Below are positions 1 through 8,446 of a stretch of DNA of 64,000 bases, one piece after another (the first letter of the stretch is position 1; the number at the start of each line of letters is the position of its first letter). The stretch spans positions 2,290,540 through 2,354,539 of the forward strand of contig NZ_FPCJ01000001.1 in assembly GCF_900116565.1 (NCBI RefSeq). The letters run 5' to 3'. A program made the translations under genes and the position numbers. The notes below the pieces were generated by a model. That model was not told where the DNA came from, searched no databases, and worked only from the letters and a program-made list of their open reading frames with translations. The DNA is from Thermoflavifilum thermophilum. GTDB lineage: Bacteria > Bacteroidota > Bacteroidia > Chitinophagales > Chitinophagaceae.

Positions 1-186
1 TCCCAGAATTTGAATATCTTTTGCACATAGATCATTTACAAATGCATCTACAAAGCTGGTATCTCGTTTTGTATAACCATACTGAAATCTCTTAAAGACT
101 TCATTTATTTGCTTATTTACCTGCGAATAAGATGTGAGGCATAATAAACAAAAACCGAATACAAGGATATATTTTTTTCTTATCAT
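1..186 (-). CDS. Partial secreted protein, C-terminus beyond the window
   Basis: The minus strand reads from an ATG at 186 to the window edge without a stop, giving 62 residues. The N-terminus is a clear signal peptide: MIRKK, then a hydrophobic stretch ending at SYSQ, so cleavage after the Ser-Gln region is likely. The mature start contains FKRFQYGYTKRD and a segment ending in KDIQILG. This pattern reminds me of small NTF2/SnoaL-like exported proteins of Bacteroidota, but too little is present to assign a family. Function is unknown. Confidence 0.6.
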   Translation of the reverse strand, partial: MIRKKYILVFGFCLLCLTSYSQVNKQINEVFKRFQYGYTKRDTSFVDAFVNDLCAKDIQILG

Positions 187-469
187 TGAATTATGTATTA
201 ACAAGACTATGTGTTTTTTATCTTTCAAAATCGCCAACACTCTTTTCTGGGGGCAAGCGTCTACAAATATACCTATTTTGCGTTTGTGCAAATAAGCCAT
301 GCTAAAATATGTTTTGGTAGTGAACAAATTGCATTTATTGTGCAGTGGGCAGTTGAACTTCTGCTTAAACAATGAATTAGAATGTTGCGTAAATCCAAAA
401 CCAGGACTGTATGCAATCCCAGAAATGTTTCAGCCAGCAAATCTCAACAATGCCTTTGCTTCATCATGA

Positions 470-760
470 TTATTTGATTAAGGCGAATTTGATGGGTGGT
501 TTGTCTCCCATGCGTTTGATTATTTTATTGGCTTCCAAATCCAGCTTCACCCATTCCATGTGCCACTCTATTGAGCCAGTAAACTTTATTTTCTCTTCGA
601 GTATGCGATTTGTAATTGAACGAAGCAATTCTGTGTGGGTAGATGGCCCCTTTTCCTTCAAATGTGCCAGAAAATGCGTTTTTATGATTTCATATTTTTC
701 TTTGTCCATGCTGATTGCTTTTTTACCAGCAGGATGTTTAAGCTGAATTTTTTCTCCCAT
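470..760 (-). CDS. Small DUF6958-like hypothetical protein
   Basis: A 96-residue cytoplasmic protein with no signal peptide. It opens with MGEKIQLKHPAGKKA, followed by MDKEKYEIIKTHFLAHL and a C-terminal basic segment ending in KFALIK. The opening and the 'KEKY' helix match my memory of the DUF6958 family, whose function is unknown; the assignment is from recall, not a search. The composition (lysine-rich, with helical periodicity) and the single Trp pair near residue 65 look like a real small domain. It stands alone on the minus strand, downstream of a good -7 promoter element at 826-833. Confidence 0.6.
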   Translation of the reverse strand: MGEKIQLKHPAGKKAISMDKEKYEIIKTHFLAHLKEKGPSTHTELLRSITNRILEEKIKFTGSIEWHMEWVKLDLEANKIIKRMGDKPPIKFALIK

Positions 761-825
761 GGTTTTAAAATTTATGTTGCAGGTTGAATGGTGAATGGTA
801 ATTTGAATTATTTGGTGTTAGGATT

Positions 826-833
826 CAAATGTA
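826..833 (-). promoter_or_regulatory. Putative Bacteroidota -7 promoter element
   Basis: The minus strand reads TACATTTG, an exact match to the Bacteroidota sigma-A -7 consensus TAnnTTTG, 66 bases upstream of the ATG at 760. I do not see a convincing TTG-type -33 box at the usual spacing, so the call rests on the -7 element and its position alone. Confidence 0.35.
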
Positions 834-950
834 AGAATTTAATTTTAATATTTATACTTGTTAAATGCTCAAAATAACGGCATAAAAATCTTTCATTTTA
901 TTACATTCCTTTCAGAATAAGGGAGTTAAAAGTTCTTCATGTAATTTTTA

Positions 951-1296
951 TCAATCACGCTTTAAAACTTTTCTTACTTCAATGTATCTGAATATCTAAG
1001 TAAGAATCGGATTGACTTTTACAATTTCTATCGTTTTAACAATGTAGTTCGCTTTAATAACAACGTAACCGCTAATAAATTCTTTGATTTCGGTGTAAGG
1101 CCTTTCCGTGACCAGTTCGCTAGGTTTTACGGTTTTTCGCCCTTCCCGGAAAGGGCAAAAATGTGTTGCCTTTGCCAACCTATTTGTCCTGTGCTGCAAT
1201 ACTAACTGACCAATTTCTCCTTTCCTGCATTAATTCAGGAGATGGTTTAAAATCGGCAATCTCTTTTACTTTAGAGATTAGCGCAAATTCTTTCAT
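951..1296 (-). pseudogene. Decayed YCII-domain (DGPF) protein gene
   Basis: The minus-strand frame from the ATG at 1296 begins MKEFALISKVKEIADFKPSP and reaches IAAQDK, then hits TAG at 1180-1182. The adjacent frame carries the rest of the domain: VKPSELVTERPYTEIKEF, then ISGYVVIKAN and NPILT, then another TAG at 996-998. In-frame after it comes IFRYIEVRKVLKRD and a TGA at 951. Together these pieces follow the order of YCII-related proteins (PSPE, IAAQ-K, VTDGPY-EIKE, GY-V-KA, CPIL, IEVR). The total length of 346 bases is one more than a multiple of three, as expected for one frameshift. Two nonsense codons plus a frameshift mean it is not functional. The family is poorly characterised. Confidence 0.75.
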
Positions 1297-1533
1297 TTTT
1301 TAAATTTAATTCTTCGACCTTGCGAGGACTAGCATTTCAGAAAAGAGATAAAAGTCGCGTTTTTTTGTTTGAGTGTGTTGGTCTTAAAATAGCAGGTAAT
1401 GGTTTCTTGCTTTGCGTTTGACGAGTTTCGGATTACTTCACTCTCAACTTGCACATAAGTTTGATAGTAGTACTCAACTTCAAGTTTACAAATCAGCCTC
1501 CCTGATGCAAAATTCTAGTTGCCCGGTATTTTT

Positions 1534-2496
1534 CTATAATCTAATTCGTAGTCCAATTCTGTCATTGTCTATATAAGTATTTTGGTCCTGTTCTTTTGAT
1601 TCAAATATGAAAGGTTTAGTCTCATTCGTAATACCGTTTTCAGCATAATATCTAACCACGGACGGTAAAATAATTCTTAGCCTGTAATATTCAAGGAACT
1701 CGAATATCCAAAAGGAAAGGTTTATAAACGGAGATTTATTATGAAATAATCTATCAAACTTTCTAGATGAAAGTTCAATCTCATAAAATTTTTCACCTTG
1801 AATCTGAATTTCACGAATATTAAAATACTTTTCATTTAAGAATTCTGATAATCCGCTATAATATTCTTTTGTTAACCGTCTTAATAATTCGTTGTCGTAT
1901 GAAACATTATCATTAAAAGGGTCGTGGTATTTACATTTTACTTGATTATATAAGTCATATGAAACAGAAGCAATCGTAAAATTTACTCGAATGCCACCTG
2001 TCTGGGATTGTTTTTTATGATTGTTCATATCTCCATAACTACCAGAAAATCCTTTTGCCTCAATTGCAAATATTGAATTTTTCGTAAATGCTAATAAATC
2101 GGGTCTTTTTACTTGTCTGCCGTTTACAAAAAGCGGAATAGGTGAATTGTTCATCCGCATTGCAGCTTCATGATTCACTGTATATATGCTTTTGTTAATG
2201 CGTTTAGAAAGAAAGTCTGCAATTGCTTTGCCTGCTAGATTTGAAAAATGTCCTTTTTCTGTCGGATCAGATAGTTCAACTGGTGGTTCTGAGAATCTAT
2301 CATTATTAAATGCCTGTGGTTGTATATAATTACAATAATGAAAAAACATAGCAATTGTCCGAATAAGTTTTTTCGGTTTTGGAGAATAACCTTGTCCAGC
2401 TATGGCTAAATGTTTTGCAAAAGCAGGTCTAGTCAAATGATGTCTCTGACAAGTAATTGTCCCCCTGGTATCTTTATATTCTACTGTAAGGTTCAT
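1534..2496 (-). CDS. Putative PD-(D/E)XK-fold nuclease-like protein
   Basis: A 320-residue cytoplasmic protein of no family I can name. Its centre carries a PD-(D/E)XK signature: RPDLLAF with Asp133, a short hydrophobic strand, then FAIEAKG with Glu146 and Lys148. This is the Asp, Glu-x-Lys arrangement of restriction-endonuclease-like active sites. An upstream helix with HEAAMRM and a glycine/asparagine-rich loop (SGSYGDMNNHKK) surround the site. The C-terminal half is rich in aromatic residues and has no visible second domain. The sequence is AT-rich and lies in the same accessory arm as a recombinase and a restriction-modification operon, so a role in DNA defence is plausible but is only inference. 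The ATG at 2496 is the only good start. Confidence 0.65.
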   Translation of the reverse strand: MNLTVEYKDTRGTITCQRHHLTRPAFAKHLAIAGQGYSPKPKKLIRTIAMFFHYCNYIQPQAFNNDRFSEPPVELSDPTEKGHFSNLAGKAIADFLSKRINKSIYTVNHEAAMRMNNSPIPLFVNGRQVKRPDLLAFTKNSIFAIEAKGFSGSYGDMNNHKKQSQTGGIRVNFTIASVSYDLYNQVKCKYHDPFNDNVSYDNELLRRLTKEYYSGLSEFLNEKYFNIREIQIQGEKFYEIELSSRKFDRLFHNKSPFINLSFWIFEFLEYYRLRIILPSVVRYYAENGITNETKPFIFESKEQDQNTYIDNDRIGLRIRL

Positions 2497-2667
2497 TGTT
2501 TCAATATTGTCTTTAAATGGCCGATAATTGTTAGCATAAGCGGTATATTTAACGATTCTTATACAATGTTGTAAGACGTTTTTTATTTATTCGAGTGTAA
2601 AGAAATTAAGCCTGCTTCAGAACTAATTGTAAATAACTGTCCTCCACTATCCATCACGGTTTTGATC

Positions 2668-3081
2668 TTATCTTTCTAAGGACTCAATAGAGAATAAAAA
2701 AAAGCAGTTGCCGCCGTCTTCTGGATAAATCAAATTTATATTAACAATTCCTTTGTTGGAATACCACTTCCATTTGGTAGGTGATACTATCACATACATT
2801 TTGTTAAATAATTCTACATAGAAATTCAAATCACCCTGAGTGTGAGGAAATATTCCTGTTGAATAGCAAACTTTATCGGAATTAAAAAGGTAGAATACAT
2901 CTGCTCGTTCAGTTGTAATAGAAATGTAATAGTTTCCATCCTCGTCATAACCGCTGTGTAGGTTATATTCACTTTCCCAAAATTCGTTTTTGATTTGTGT
3001 CGCAGTATAGCCTATTCTTGCTTGTCCGAAAATTACTAGACTTGCAATTCCGAACAAAATTGTTAGTAGAGCTTTTTTCAT
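2668..3081 (-). CDS. Small exported hypothetical protein
   Basis: A 137-residue protein with a typical signal peptide: MKKALLTILFGIASLVIF then GQA, with cleavage probably near residue 20. The mature part is short, aromatic-rich and mostly beta-strand in character (YYISIT, VFYLF, MYVIV, KWKWY), with no cysteine pair or catalytic motif. It looks like one of the many small periplasmic or surface orphan proteins of Bacteroidota. I cannot assign a function. It stands alone between the nuclease-like gene and the recombinase; the intergenic DNA upstream (3082-3232) is AT-rich and contains an inverted repeat with arms GTCAGT/ACTGAC near 3133-3152. Confidence 0.6.
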   Translation of the reverse strand: MKKALLTILFGIASLVIFGQARIGYTATQIKNEFWESEYNLHSGYDEDGNYYISITTERADVFYLFNSDKVCYSTGIFPHTQGDLNFYVELFNKMYVIVSPTKWKWYSNKGIVNINLIYPEDGGNCFFLFSIESLER

Positions 3082-3232
3082 ATTTTTAAATTTAAAATTG
3101 TCATAAATTTCAAATATTATTTTCTTTTGCTGTCAGTCATATCTAACTGACCGCTAATATTTATTATAGTATACGTAACAATTTCTTTTTTCGTATATTT
3201 ATTGCGGAAAACCTACCAAAATCTTACTTTTT

Positions 3233-4093
3233 ATGCAATCTGCCTTGAAACAGAAAATCCTGCAAGATTTTACTAAACTTATGGTGACGACGGGCTATGC
3301 GCCCTCCTCCATTCGCTCTTACAAGAATGCCATATCCCAATTCCTGGATGCATTGCCCGATATAGACCCGGAGCAAATTTCAATCCATGATATTAAATAT
3401 TTTTTACATACAAAAATCAACCAAAACAACATATCTCCTTCTTATCAAAAAGTTCTGGCGGGTGCTGTTCAGTTTCTGTATAACCACGTGTGGTGTAAAA
3501 ATTACCAGCTGAATGATTTATATCCCAGGTGTAGGGAATACAAATTACCTGTTGTTTTATCGAAAGAAGAGGTACAAAAAATTATTCAATCCTGTAATAA
3601 CATCAAACACAAAGCCATACTGGCGACGATTTATGGTGCAGGATTAAAGTTATCCGAATGCTTAAATCTTACTATTAGGGATATTGATTCGCAGCGTATG
3701 CTTGTAAGAATCACACAATCTAATGGGAAGCAGGTTCGATACGTACCTTTATCGAAAAATTTGTGGAAGCTAATCAGTGCATACAGGAAAATGCACAGGA
3801 CAAAACATTATTTGTTTGAGGGACAGAAAGGGGAAAAGTATGCTTCAAGAAGCGTTCAAAATGCTTTCAAAATAGCATTAAAAAAATCAGGTGTTCAGAA
3901 AAATGCTACTGTGCACTCATTGCGGCATTCTTATGCCACGCACCTGTTGGAAAGCGGTATGGATATTCACATTGTTCGGGCATTGTTGGGTCATAGCAAT
4001 ATAAAAACCACACAGATTTATACACAGATAAGCAAATTTACCATGCAAAAACTTCACAACCCACTGGATGATGGGTGGATGACAATTGACTAA
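3233..4093 (+). CDS. XerC/D-like tyrosine recombinase (integrase)
   Basis: A 286-residue site-specific recombinase. Residues 1-100 form a SAM-like core-binding domain (IRSYKNAISQFL), and residues 105-280 the catalytic domain. The box II residues are present: His228 and Arg231 in HSLRHSYATHL, His254 in LLGH, and Tyr263 in TTQIYTQIS. The first catalytic arginine, normally in G-L-R-x-S-E, is replaced by Lys139 (GAGLKLSE; codon AAG at 3647-3649). The C-terminal pattern (LFEGQKG, PLDD) is that of the many stand-alone integrases in Bacteroidota mobile regions. It is convergent with hsdR, which suggests involvement in acquisition or rearrangement of this island, though no att repeats were recognised. 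Cytoplasmic. Confidence 0.9.
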   Translation: MQSALKQKILQDFTKLMVTTGYAPSSIRSYKNAISQFLDALPDIDPEQISIHDIKYFLHTKINQNNISPSYQKVLAGAVQFLYNHVWCKNYQLNDLYPRCREYKLPVVLSKEEVQKIIQSCNNIKHKAILATIYGAGLKLSECLNLTIRDIDSQRMLVRITQSNGKQVRYVPLSKNLWKLISAYRKMHRTKHYLFEGQKGEKYASRSVQNAFKIALKKSGVQKNATVHSLRHSYATHLLESGMDIHIVRALLGHSNIKTTQIYTQISKFTMQKLHNPLDDGWMTID

Positions 4094-4400
4094 TATGGTT
4101 TGGTAACTGGTGCAATAAGTGCAGGCTGAGCTTAGCCGTATGATTTTTTATAAACACAACAACACAATGTATTGCATCATGTATCCTTTCCTGCTATAAA
4201 GTATGGGGATACGATCAACGCAGTTGTGAAAAGCAATGAATCTAATTCCTGTTTTATTAATTATCATTTTCAAATTGATTCACCCCATCTTTGGAGGATT
4301 CAACTACTAATCCGAATATATGTGCTATGCCTGTGTACAGTTTTTTCTTTTCAATATTTTGTGATTTCGAGGCCGATTTTTTATGCGGATGAAGATGTGG
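4094..4400. other. Intergenic region between integrase and hsdR
   Basis: About 300 bases between the convergent 3' ends of the integrase and hsdR. A weak hairpin (GGCTGAGCTTAGCC, 4124-4137) followed shortly by a T-run near 4143 could be a poor terminator for the integrase. No RNA gene, repeat or credible coding frame was seen; a plus-strand open frame here has only a TTG start and runs into the hsdR 3' end. Confidence 0.4.
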
Positions 4401-7400
4401 TTATTGATGCAGGTAAGTTAATGAAAATACAGTCTCCCTTAGCCATCGGCGGAATGATTCATTATCGCTGAATTGTTTGAAAAGTTCTGTATCGTCCTGC
4501 AGAATGGCGGTCATCACTCTCTCCAGTGCTTTATCGTGTTCAATGCGGGCATTCTGTGCGTCAGAATTTTTCATTGCATTCTGGTAGGCAGCATCAGCAG
4601 CCACACGGGCAGGTATTTCTTCGGTAATCAGCTTTTGAATGCGATCTTTGTCTGTCCATTCAATATTGCCAAAAAGATCATTAAATGAGTGGATGATGTT
4701 TGACAGAAGATCCAGCTCTGGCTCACGTTTATACCCGATGCCGACAGTGGGAACAGGTTCTATCTCTCCGTCTGCATCGTTGAGTGCAATACGCATGGTT
4801 TGCTGCTTTTCAGCCCGATAGCTATCCATGTCAATTGCCTCTAATATGCCTTTTGATAAATCTTCTTCCTTTGGTGCAGGTAGTTTGGGAGCCAGAAGCT
4901 GCAAAAAAACAGAGAGCTTTTCCCACGAAGCATTGGTGTATGGCAAAATCGTAGAAAGAAAATTATAGATACGAACGAAAGATTTTGCTTTACTTTTAAA
5001 ATCTACTTGTCCATCTTCATCCAGATTCAGATACTCTTCTACACACCGGTCCAGCATAACGTCAAGATGATTTCTCTCCGCTCCTCCCAGGTACATACGC
5101 ACCACATCTTCCACGTTATCTTGTCCATACACCTGATAACCATCCAGATTTGCTTTGAGATCGTGAAGTTTATTGGGATCCGTTTCCTCAGAAAGGATAG
5201 TTGTTCTGTAGTATGGTTCAAAGGCTTTGCGAATGGTTTCAGGATCATTGGCAAAATCCAGAATAAAGGTGTCGTACTTCTGCGGGTGGGAACGATTGAG
5301 CCGAGAAAGTGTCTGTACGGCTTTTACTCCGGAAAGCGTTTTATCTACATACATGGTGTGCATCAAAGGTTCATCGTAGCCGGTTTGAAATTTATCTGCA
5401 CAGATTAAAATCCTGTATGGATCCTGCTGGATTTTTTCGGCAATCATATTGGAAGGAAAACCATTCAGACTGGCCTCGCTGACTTTTTTGCCTCCATAAT
5501 CATGTTCTCCTGAGAATGCTACAATAGCTTTGTAGGGGCTTTTACGCTCCTGCAGGTATTGTTGAATAGCATGAAAGTATTCAATGGCACGGGCAATACT
5601 GCCTGTAACCACCATTGCCCTTGCTTTTCCGCCTATTTTCCCTTTCGCCAGAACTTGTTCATGGAAATGGTCTACCATAATTTCCGCTTTCAGCCGTATG
5701 GCATGCTCGTGGTTCTCAACGAAACGACGGAGCTTTTTCTGTGCTTTTTTCTTATCAAACTCCGGATCATCTTCAATGGTTTTCACCAGGTGATAGTAGC
5801 TTTTTACCGGGGTATAGTTAGCCAGCACATCGAGGATGAATCCTTCCTGAATGGCTTGTTTCATGGTATAGCTGTGAAATGGGATGTGTTTTACTTTACC
5901 ATCGGGCTGAGGCACAGGAGTACCGAAAATCTCAAGGGTTTTGTTTTTGGGAGTGGCAGTAAAAGCAAAATAACTGGCATTAGGCAAAAGTTTTTTTGCC
6001 TCCATCAGCCGGTTGATTTCATCTTCAAAGGTTTCCTCATCCTCATCGTTATTCACCGCGGCCGACAAAGCCTGATGCATTTTGGCCGTGGTACGGCCAC
6101 CCTGACTGGAATGGGCTTCGTCAATGATAATGGCAAAATTCCTGTTGCGATGTTCATTGCCGATCTCATCCAGAATAAAAGGGAATTTTTGCAGGGTGGT
6201 AATGATGATCTTTTTGCCGCTTTCAATGAACTTCCGCAAATCTCCTGCACGTTCAGCATGTCCCACCGTAGCGCTTACCTGGGCAAATTGTTTGACTGTA
6301 TCACGAATTTGTCTATCCAAAATGCGCCTGTCGGTTACCACAATGATAGAATCAAAAACAGATTTCCCTGCTCTTTGCACACCGATGAGCTGATGGGCCA
6401 GCCAGGCGATGGAATTGGACTTACCGCTGCCCGCAGAATGCTGGATTAAGTAACGCTGTCCCACCCCGTTTTTGCGAACATCGGCTAAAAGCTTTCGCAC
6501 CACATCCAGTTGATGAAAACGGGGCCAGATTTGAACCCGTCTTTTTTTGTTTGTTTTTTCTTCTTTGGATTCGACCAGATGCGTGTAATGTTCAATGATA
6601 TCGACCACACTCTCACGGGTAAGTATCTCCCGCCACAGGTAGTCGGTTTTAATACCATTGGGATTGGGCGGGTTGCCTGCTCCATCATTGTAACCTTTAT
6701 TAAAAGGCAGAAACCAGGAGGCTTTGCCTTTGAGTTCGGTGCAAAACCACACTTCGTTGTCATCCACGGCAAAATGGGCAATGCAGCGGCCCAGTTCAAA
6801 CAGCTTCTCGCGTGGATTGCGGTCGCGTTTATACTGTTCTATGGCATCATGTACGGTTTGCTTGGTGAGAGAATTTTTCAGTTCAAACGTAAAAACCGGC
6901 AATCCATTTATAAATAAAACCAAATCCAGCGCCCGCTGTGTTTCTTCACGACTGTAGCGAAGCTGACGCGTAACAGTAAACCGGTTTTGTTCATACAGTG
7001 CTTTTGCCTGTTCGTTGCCTTCGGACGGTGTGCCGTAAAACAATTCAATATGATGCGGGCCATGCTCAATGCCATTTCGTAGCACATTGACAACGCCCCG
7101 TTTGGATATTTCTCCCTGCAAACGGGCAAGGAAGCTGCGCCGTGTGGGACTATCGTTATCCAGATCAAGGGTTTCGGCAATTTTTGGTTGTGTGGCTTTG
7201 AGAAACAGGGAGAGTTGAACCAAATCCACGCAGTATTCGCGGTTGTAGTCCGATGGATTGCCGGGTAGCCAGCCCGCACCGCCATAAGAGGGTTTGTCTT
7301 CGGATACAGCCGGAGCAGGAGCTGTCTGAGGAGGCAGACAGTCTGTTCCGGTGAGTGCCCGGCAGATGTGTCTTTCAAGCCCGTGTTCGGATATATCTGT

Positions 7401-7409
7401 GGGTTTCAT
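4401..7409 (-). CDS. hsdR: Type I restriction enzyme, R (motor/nuclease) subunit
   Basis: A 1002-residue ATP-dependent translocase and endonuclease of the HsdR family, which cuts DNA in complex with HsdM2HsdS. The N-terminal nuclease domain shows the PD-(D/E)XK site: Asp162 (LDLVLF), then Glu176 and Lys178 in FELKN. The SF2 motor follows, with Walker A AGSGKS around 326-331, DEAH at 430-433, TATP in motif III (FAFTATPKNK), and later FQTGYDEP and SRLNRSHP motifs typical of HsdR motif V/VI regions. The C-terminal part is helical, as expected for contact with the methyltransferase. Length is normal for the family. It is the last gene of the operon and starts two bases after rhuM-fic ends. No frameshift was seen, so it appears intact. 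Confidence 0.95.
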   Translation of the reverse strand: MKPTDISEHGLERHICRALTGTDCLPPQTAPAPAVSEDKPSYGGAGWLPGNPSDYNREYCVDLVQLSLFLKATQPKIAETLDLDNDSPTRRSFLARLQGEISKRGVVNVLRNGIEHGPHHIELFYGTPSEGNEQAKALYEQNRFTVTRQLRYSREETQRALDLVLFINGLPVFTFELKNSLTKQTVHDAIEQYKRDRNPREKLFELGRCIAHFAVDDNEVWFCTELKGKASWFLPFNKGYNDGAGNPPNPNGIKTDYLWREILTRESVVDIIEHYTHLVESKEEKTNKKRRVQIWPRFHQLDVVRKLLADVRKNGVGQRYLIQHSAGSGKSNSIAWLAHQLIGVQRAGKSVFDSIIVVTDRRILDRQIRDTVKQFAQVSATVGHAERAGDLRKFIESGKKIIITTLQKFPFILDEIGNEHRNRNFAIIIDEAHSSQGGRTTAKMHQALSAAVNNDEDEETFEDEINRLMEAKKLLPNASYFAFTATPKNKTLEIFGTPVPQPDGKVKHIPFHSYTMKQAIQEGFILDVLANYTPVKSYYHLVKTIEDDPEFDKKKAQKKLRRFVENHEHAIRLKAEIMVDHFHEQVLAKGKIGGKARAMVVTGSIARAIEYFHAIQQYLQERKSPYKAIVAFSGEHDYGGKKVSEASLNGFPSNMIAEKIQQDPYRILICADKFQTGYDEPLMHTMYVDKTLSGVKAVQTLSRLNRSHPQKYDTFILDFANDPETIRKAFEPYYRTTILSEETDPNKLHDLKANLDGYQVYGQDNVEDVVRMYLGGAERNHLDVMLDRCVEEYLNLDEDGQVDFKSKAKSFVRIYNFLSTILPYTNASWEKLSVFLQLLAPKLPAPKEEDLSKGILEAIDMDSYRAEKQQTMRIALNDADGEIEPVPTVGIGYKREPELDLLSNIIHSFNDLFGNIEWTDKDRIQKLITEEIPARVAADAAYQNAMKNSDAQNARIEHDKALERVMTAILQDDTELFKQFSDNESFRRWLRETVFSLTYLHQ

Positions 7410-7411
7410 AT

Positions 7412-8446
7412 TTATTTTGATAAACGATTGAGTAAAGCCACTACCAGATGCGTGAGTGCTTCCTTATGTTGAGCATCGCTTTCTGCCAGCAACAGGGTTA
7501 GCGCCACAATCGTTTCATCTGCTATTCGTCGCATACCTTCGGCAGTATAGAGCAACTGATTTTTGTCCAGAAAACGAAGAAACAACGCCGCTCCGATACG
7601 CTTATTGCCGTCAACAAAGGGATGATCCTTAACTATGAAATACAACAGGTGAGCCGCTTTTTCTTCCAGGGTTGGGTAAGCATCCTGCCCTAAAACGGTT
7701 TGAAACACGGTTGATAGGATACCTTCCAGCAGGCCTGGTTCACGTTCACGGCCAAACAGTTCACCGGCGCCGATTTGAGTTTTCATGGCAGCAATGAGCT
7801 GCTTTGCTTCATCAATCATCAGTGGCTGTGCCCCGCTTGTACGTCCTGCAATAGCTGTTAGTCGCCCATGATCGTAGTCATCCAAAAGCATCAGCGAATC
7901 AGCATAATCTCGTACCAACCGCAGCAGGGATGCCGCTTCGTCGCCGGTCAGCAGGCGCTGTTCGGTCACGCCGGCCACTACCCGGATGGTTTGGTGCAAC
8001 TCCTGCAGGCGGCGAGCGTTGGCGGTGTAACCCTTCACCAGATGATCGCGCAGCACCTGCGTGGCCCAGATGCGAAACTGCGTGCCCCGCCTGGAATTCA
8101 CCCGGTAGCCGACGGAAATGATGGCATCGAGGTTGTAGTACTCGACCTGCCGTACAACCTCGCGCTTACCCTCCAGCTGAGCTGTTGCAAAAAATGCAAC
8201 AGTTGATTCCCGGTCAAGTTCTCTTTCCCGATAGATATTGCGCAAATGGCGAGAGATGACCGATTTATCCCGCTCAAACAATGCAGCTATCTGGTTAAGG
8301 CTGAGCCAGATGGTGTCCTGATCCAGCCGTACATCTACCCGTACCCGGTGTTCAGGGTCTTCGTAAATCACCACCTCGCCGCCCATGCCCTGCGTGATGG
8401 TCGTGCCCGGTTGGGATTTCTTTTCTATGTTTTTCTTTTTAGTCAT
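7412..8446 (-). CDS. RhuM-like protein fused to a Fic/DOC domain
   Basis: A 344-residue two-domain protein. Residues about 20-150 match the RhuM ('virulence RhuM') module: VVIYEDPEHRVRVDVRL, a helix-turn-helix-like stretch (SLNQIAALFERDKSVISRHL), then VEYYNLDAIISVGYRVNS. Residues about 200-300 form a Fic domain with the full active-site motif H275-PFVDGNKR-283, so AMP- (or other nucleotide-) transfer activity is possible. I chose the ATG at 8446 because it overlaps the hsdS stop by eight bases (translational coupling); an in-frame ATG at 8473 would extend it by nine residues. The gene sits between hsdS and hsdR. RhuM/Fic genes are often found in type I R-M loci, where their role is not settled. 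Cytoplasmic. Confidence 0.9.
   Translation of the reverse strand: MTKKKNIEKKSQPGTTITQGMGGEVVIYEDPEHRVRVDVRLDQDTIWLSLNQIAALFERDKSVISRHLRNIYRERELDRESTVAFFATAQLEGKREVVRQVEYYNLDAIISVGYRVNSRRGTQFRIWATQVLRDHLVKGYTANARRLQELHQTIRVVAGVTEQRLLTGDEAASLLRLVRDYADSLMLLDDYDHGRLTAIAGRTSGAQPLMIDEAKQLIAAMKTQIGAGELFGREREPGLLEGILSTVFQTVLGQDAYPTLEEKAAHLLYFIVKDHPFVDGNKRIGAALFLRFLDKNQLLYTAEGMRRIADETIVALTLLLAESDAQHKEALTHLVVALLNRLSK

Noticed and set aside
1329-1514. Minus-strand open stretch of about 60 codons (KLEVEYYYQTYVQVESEVIR and onward)
   Set aside because: Its amino-acid composition looks protein-like and it may be a gene remnant, but there is no start codon and I recognise no family, so it is not listed as a feature.
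4172-4471. Plus-strand open frame of 99 codons after the integrase
   Set aside because: It starts only with TTG, runs antisense into the well-supported hsdR 3' end, and its translation has no recognisable motif.
5559-6449. Long plus-strand open frame opposite hsdR
   Set aside because: A shadow of the hsdR codon pattern; the minus-strand protein has all HsdR motifs.
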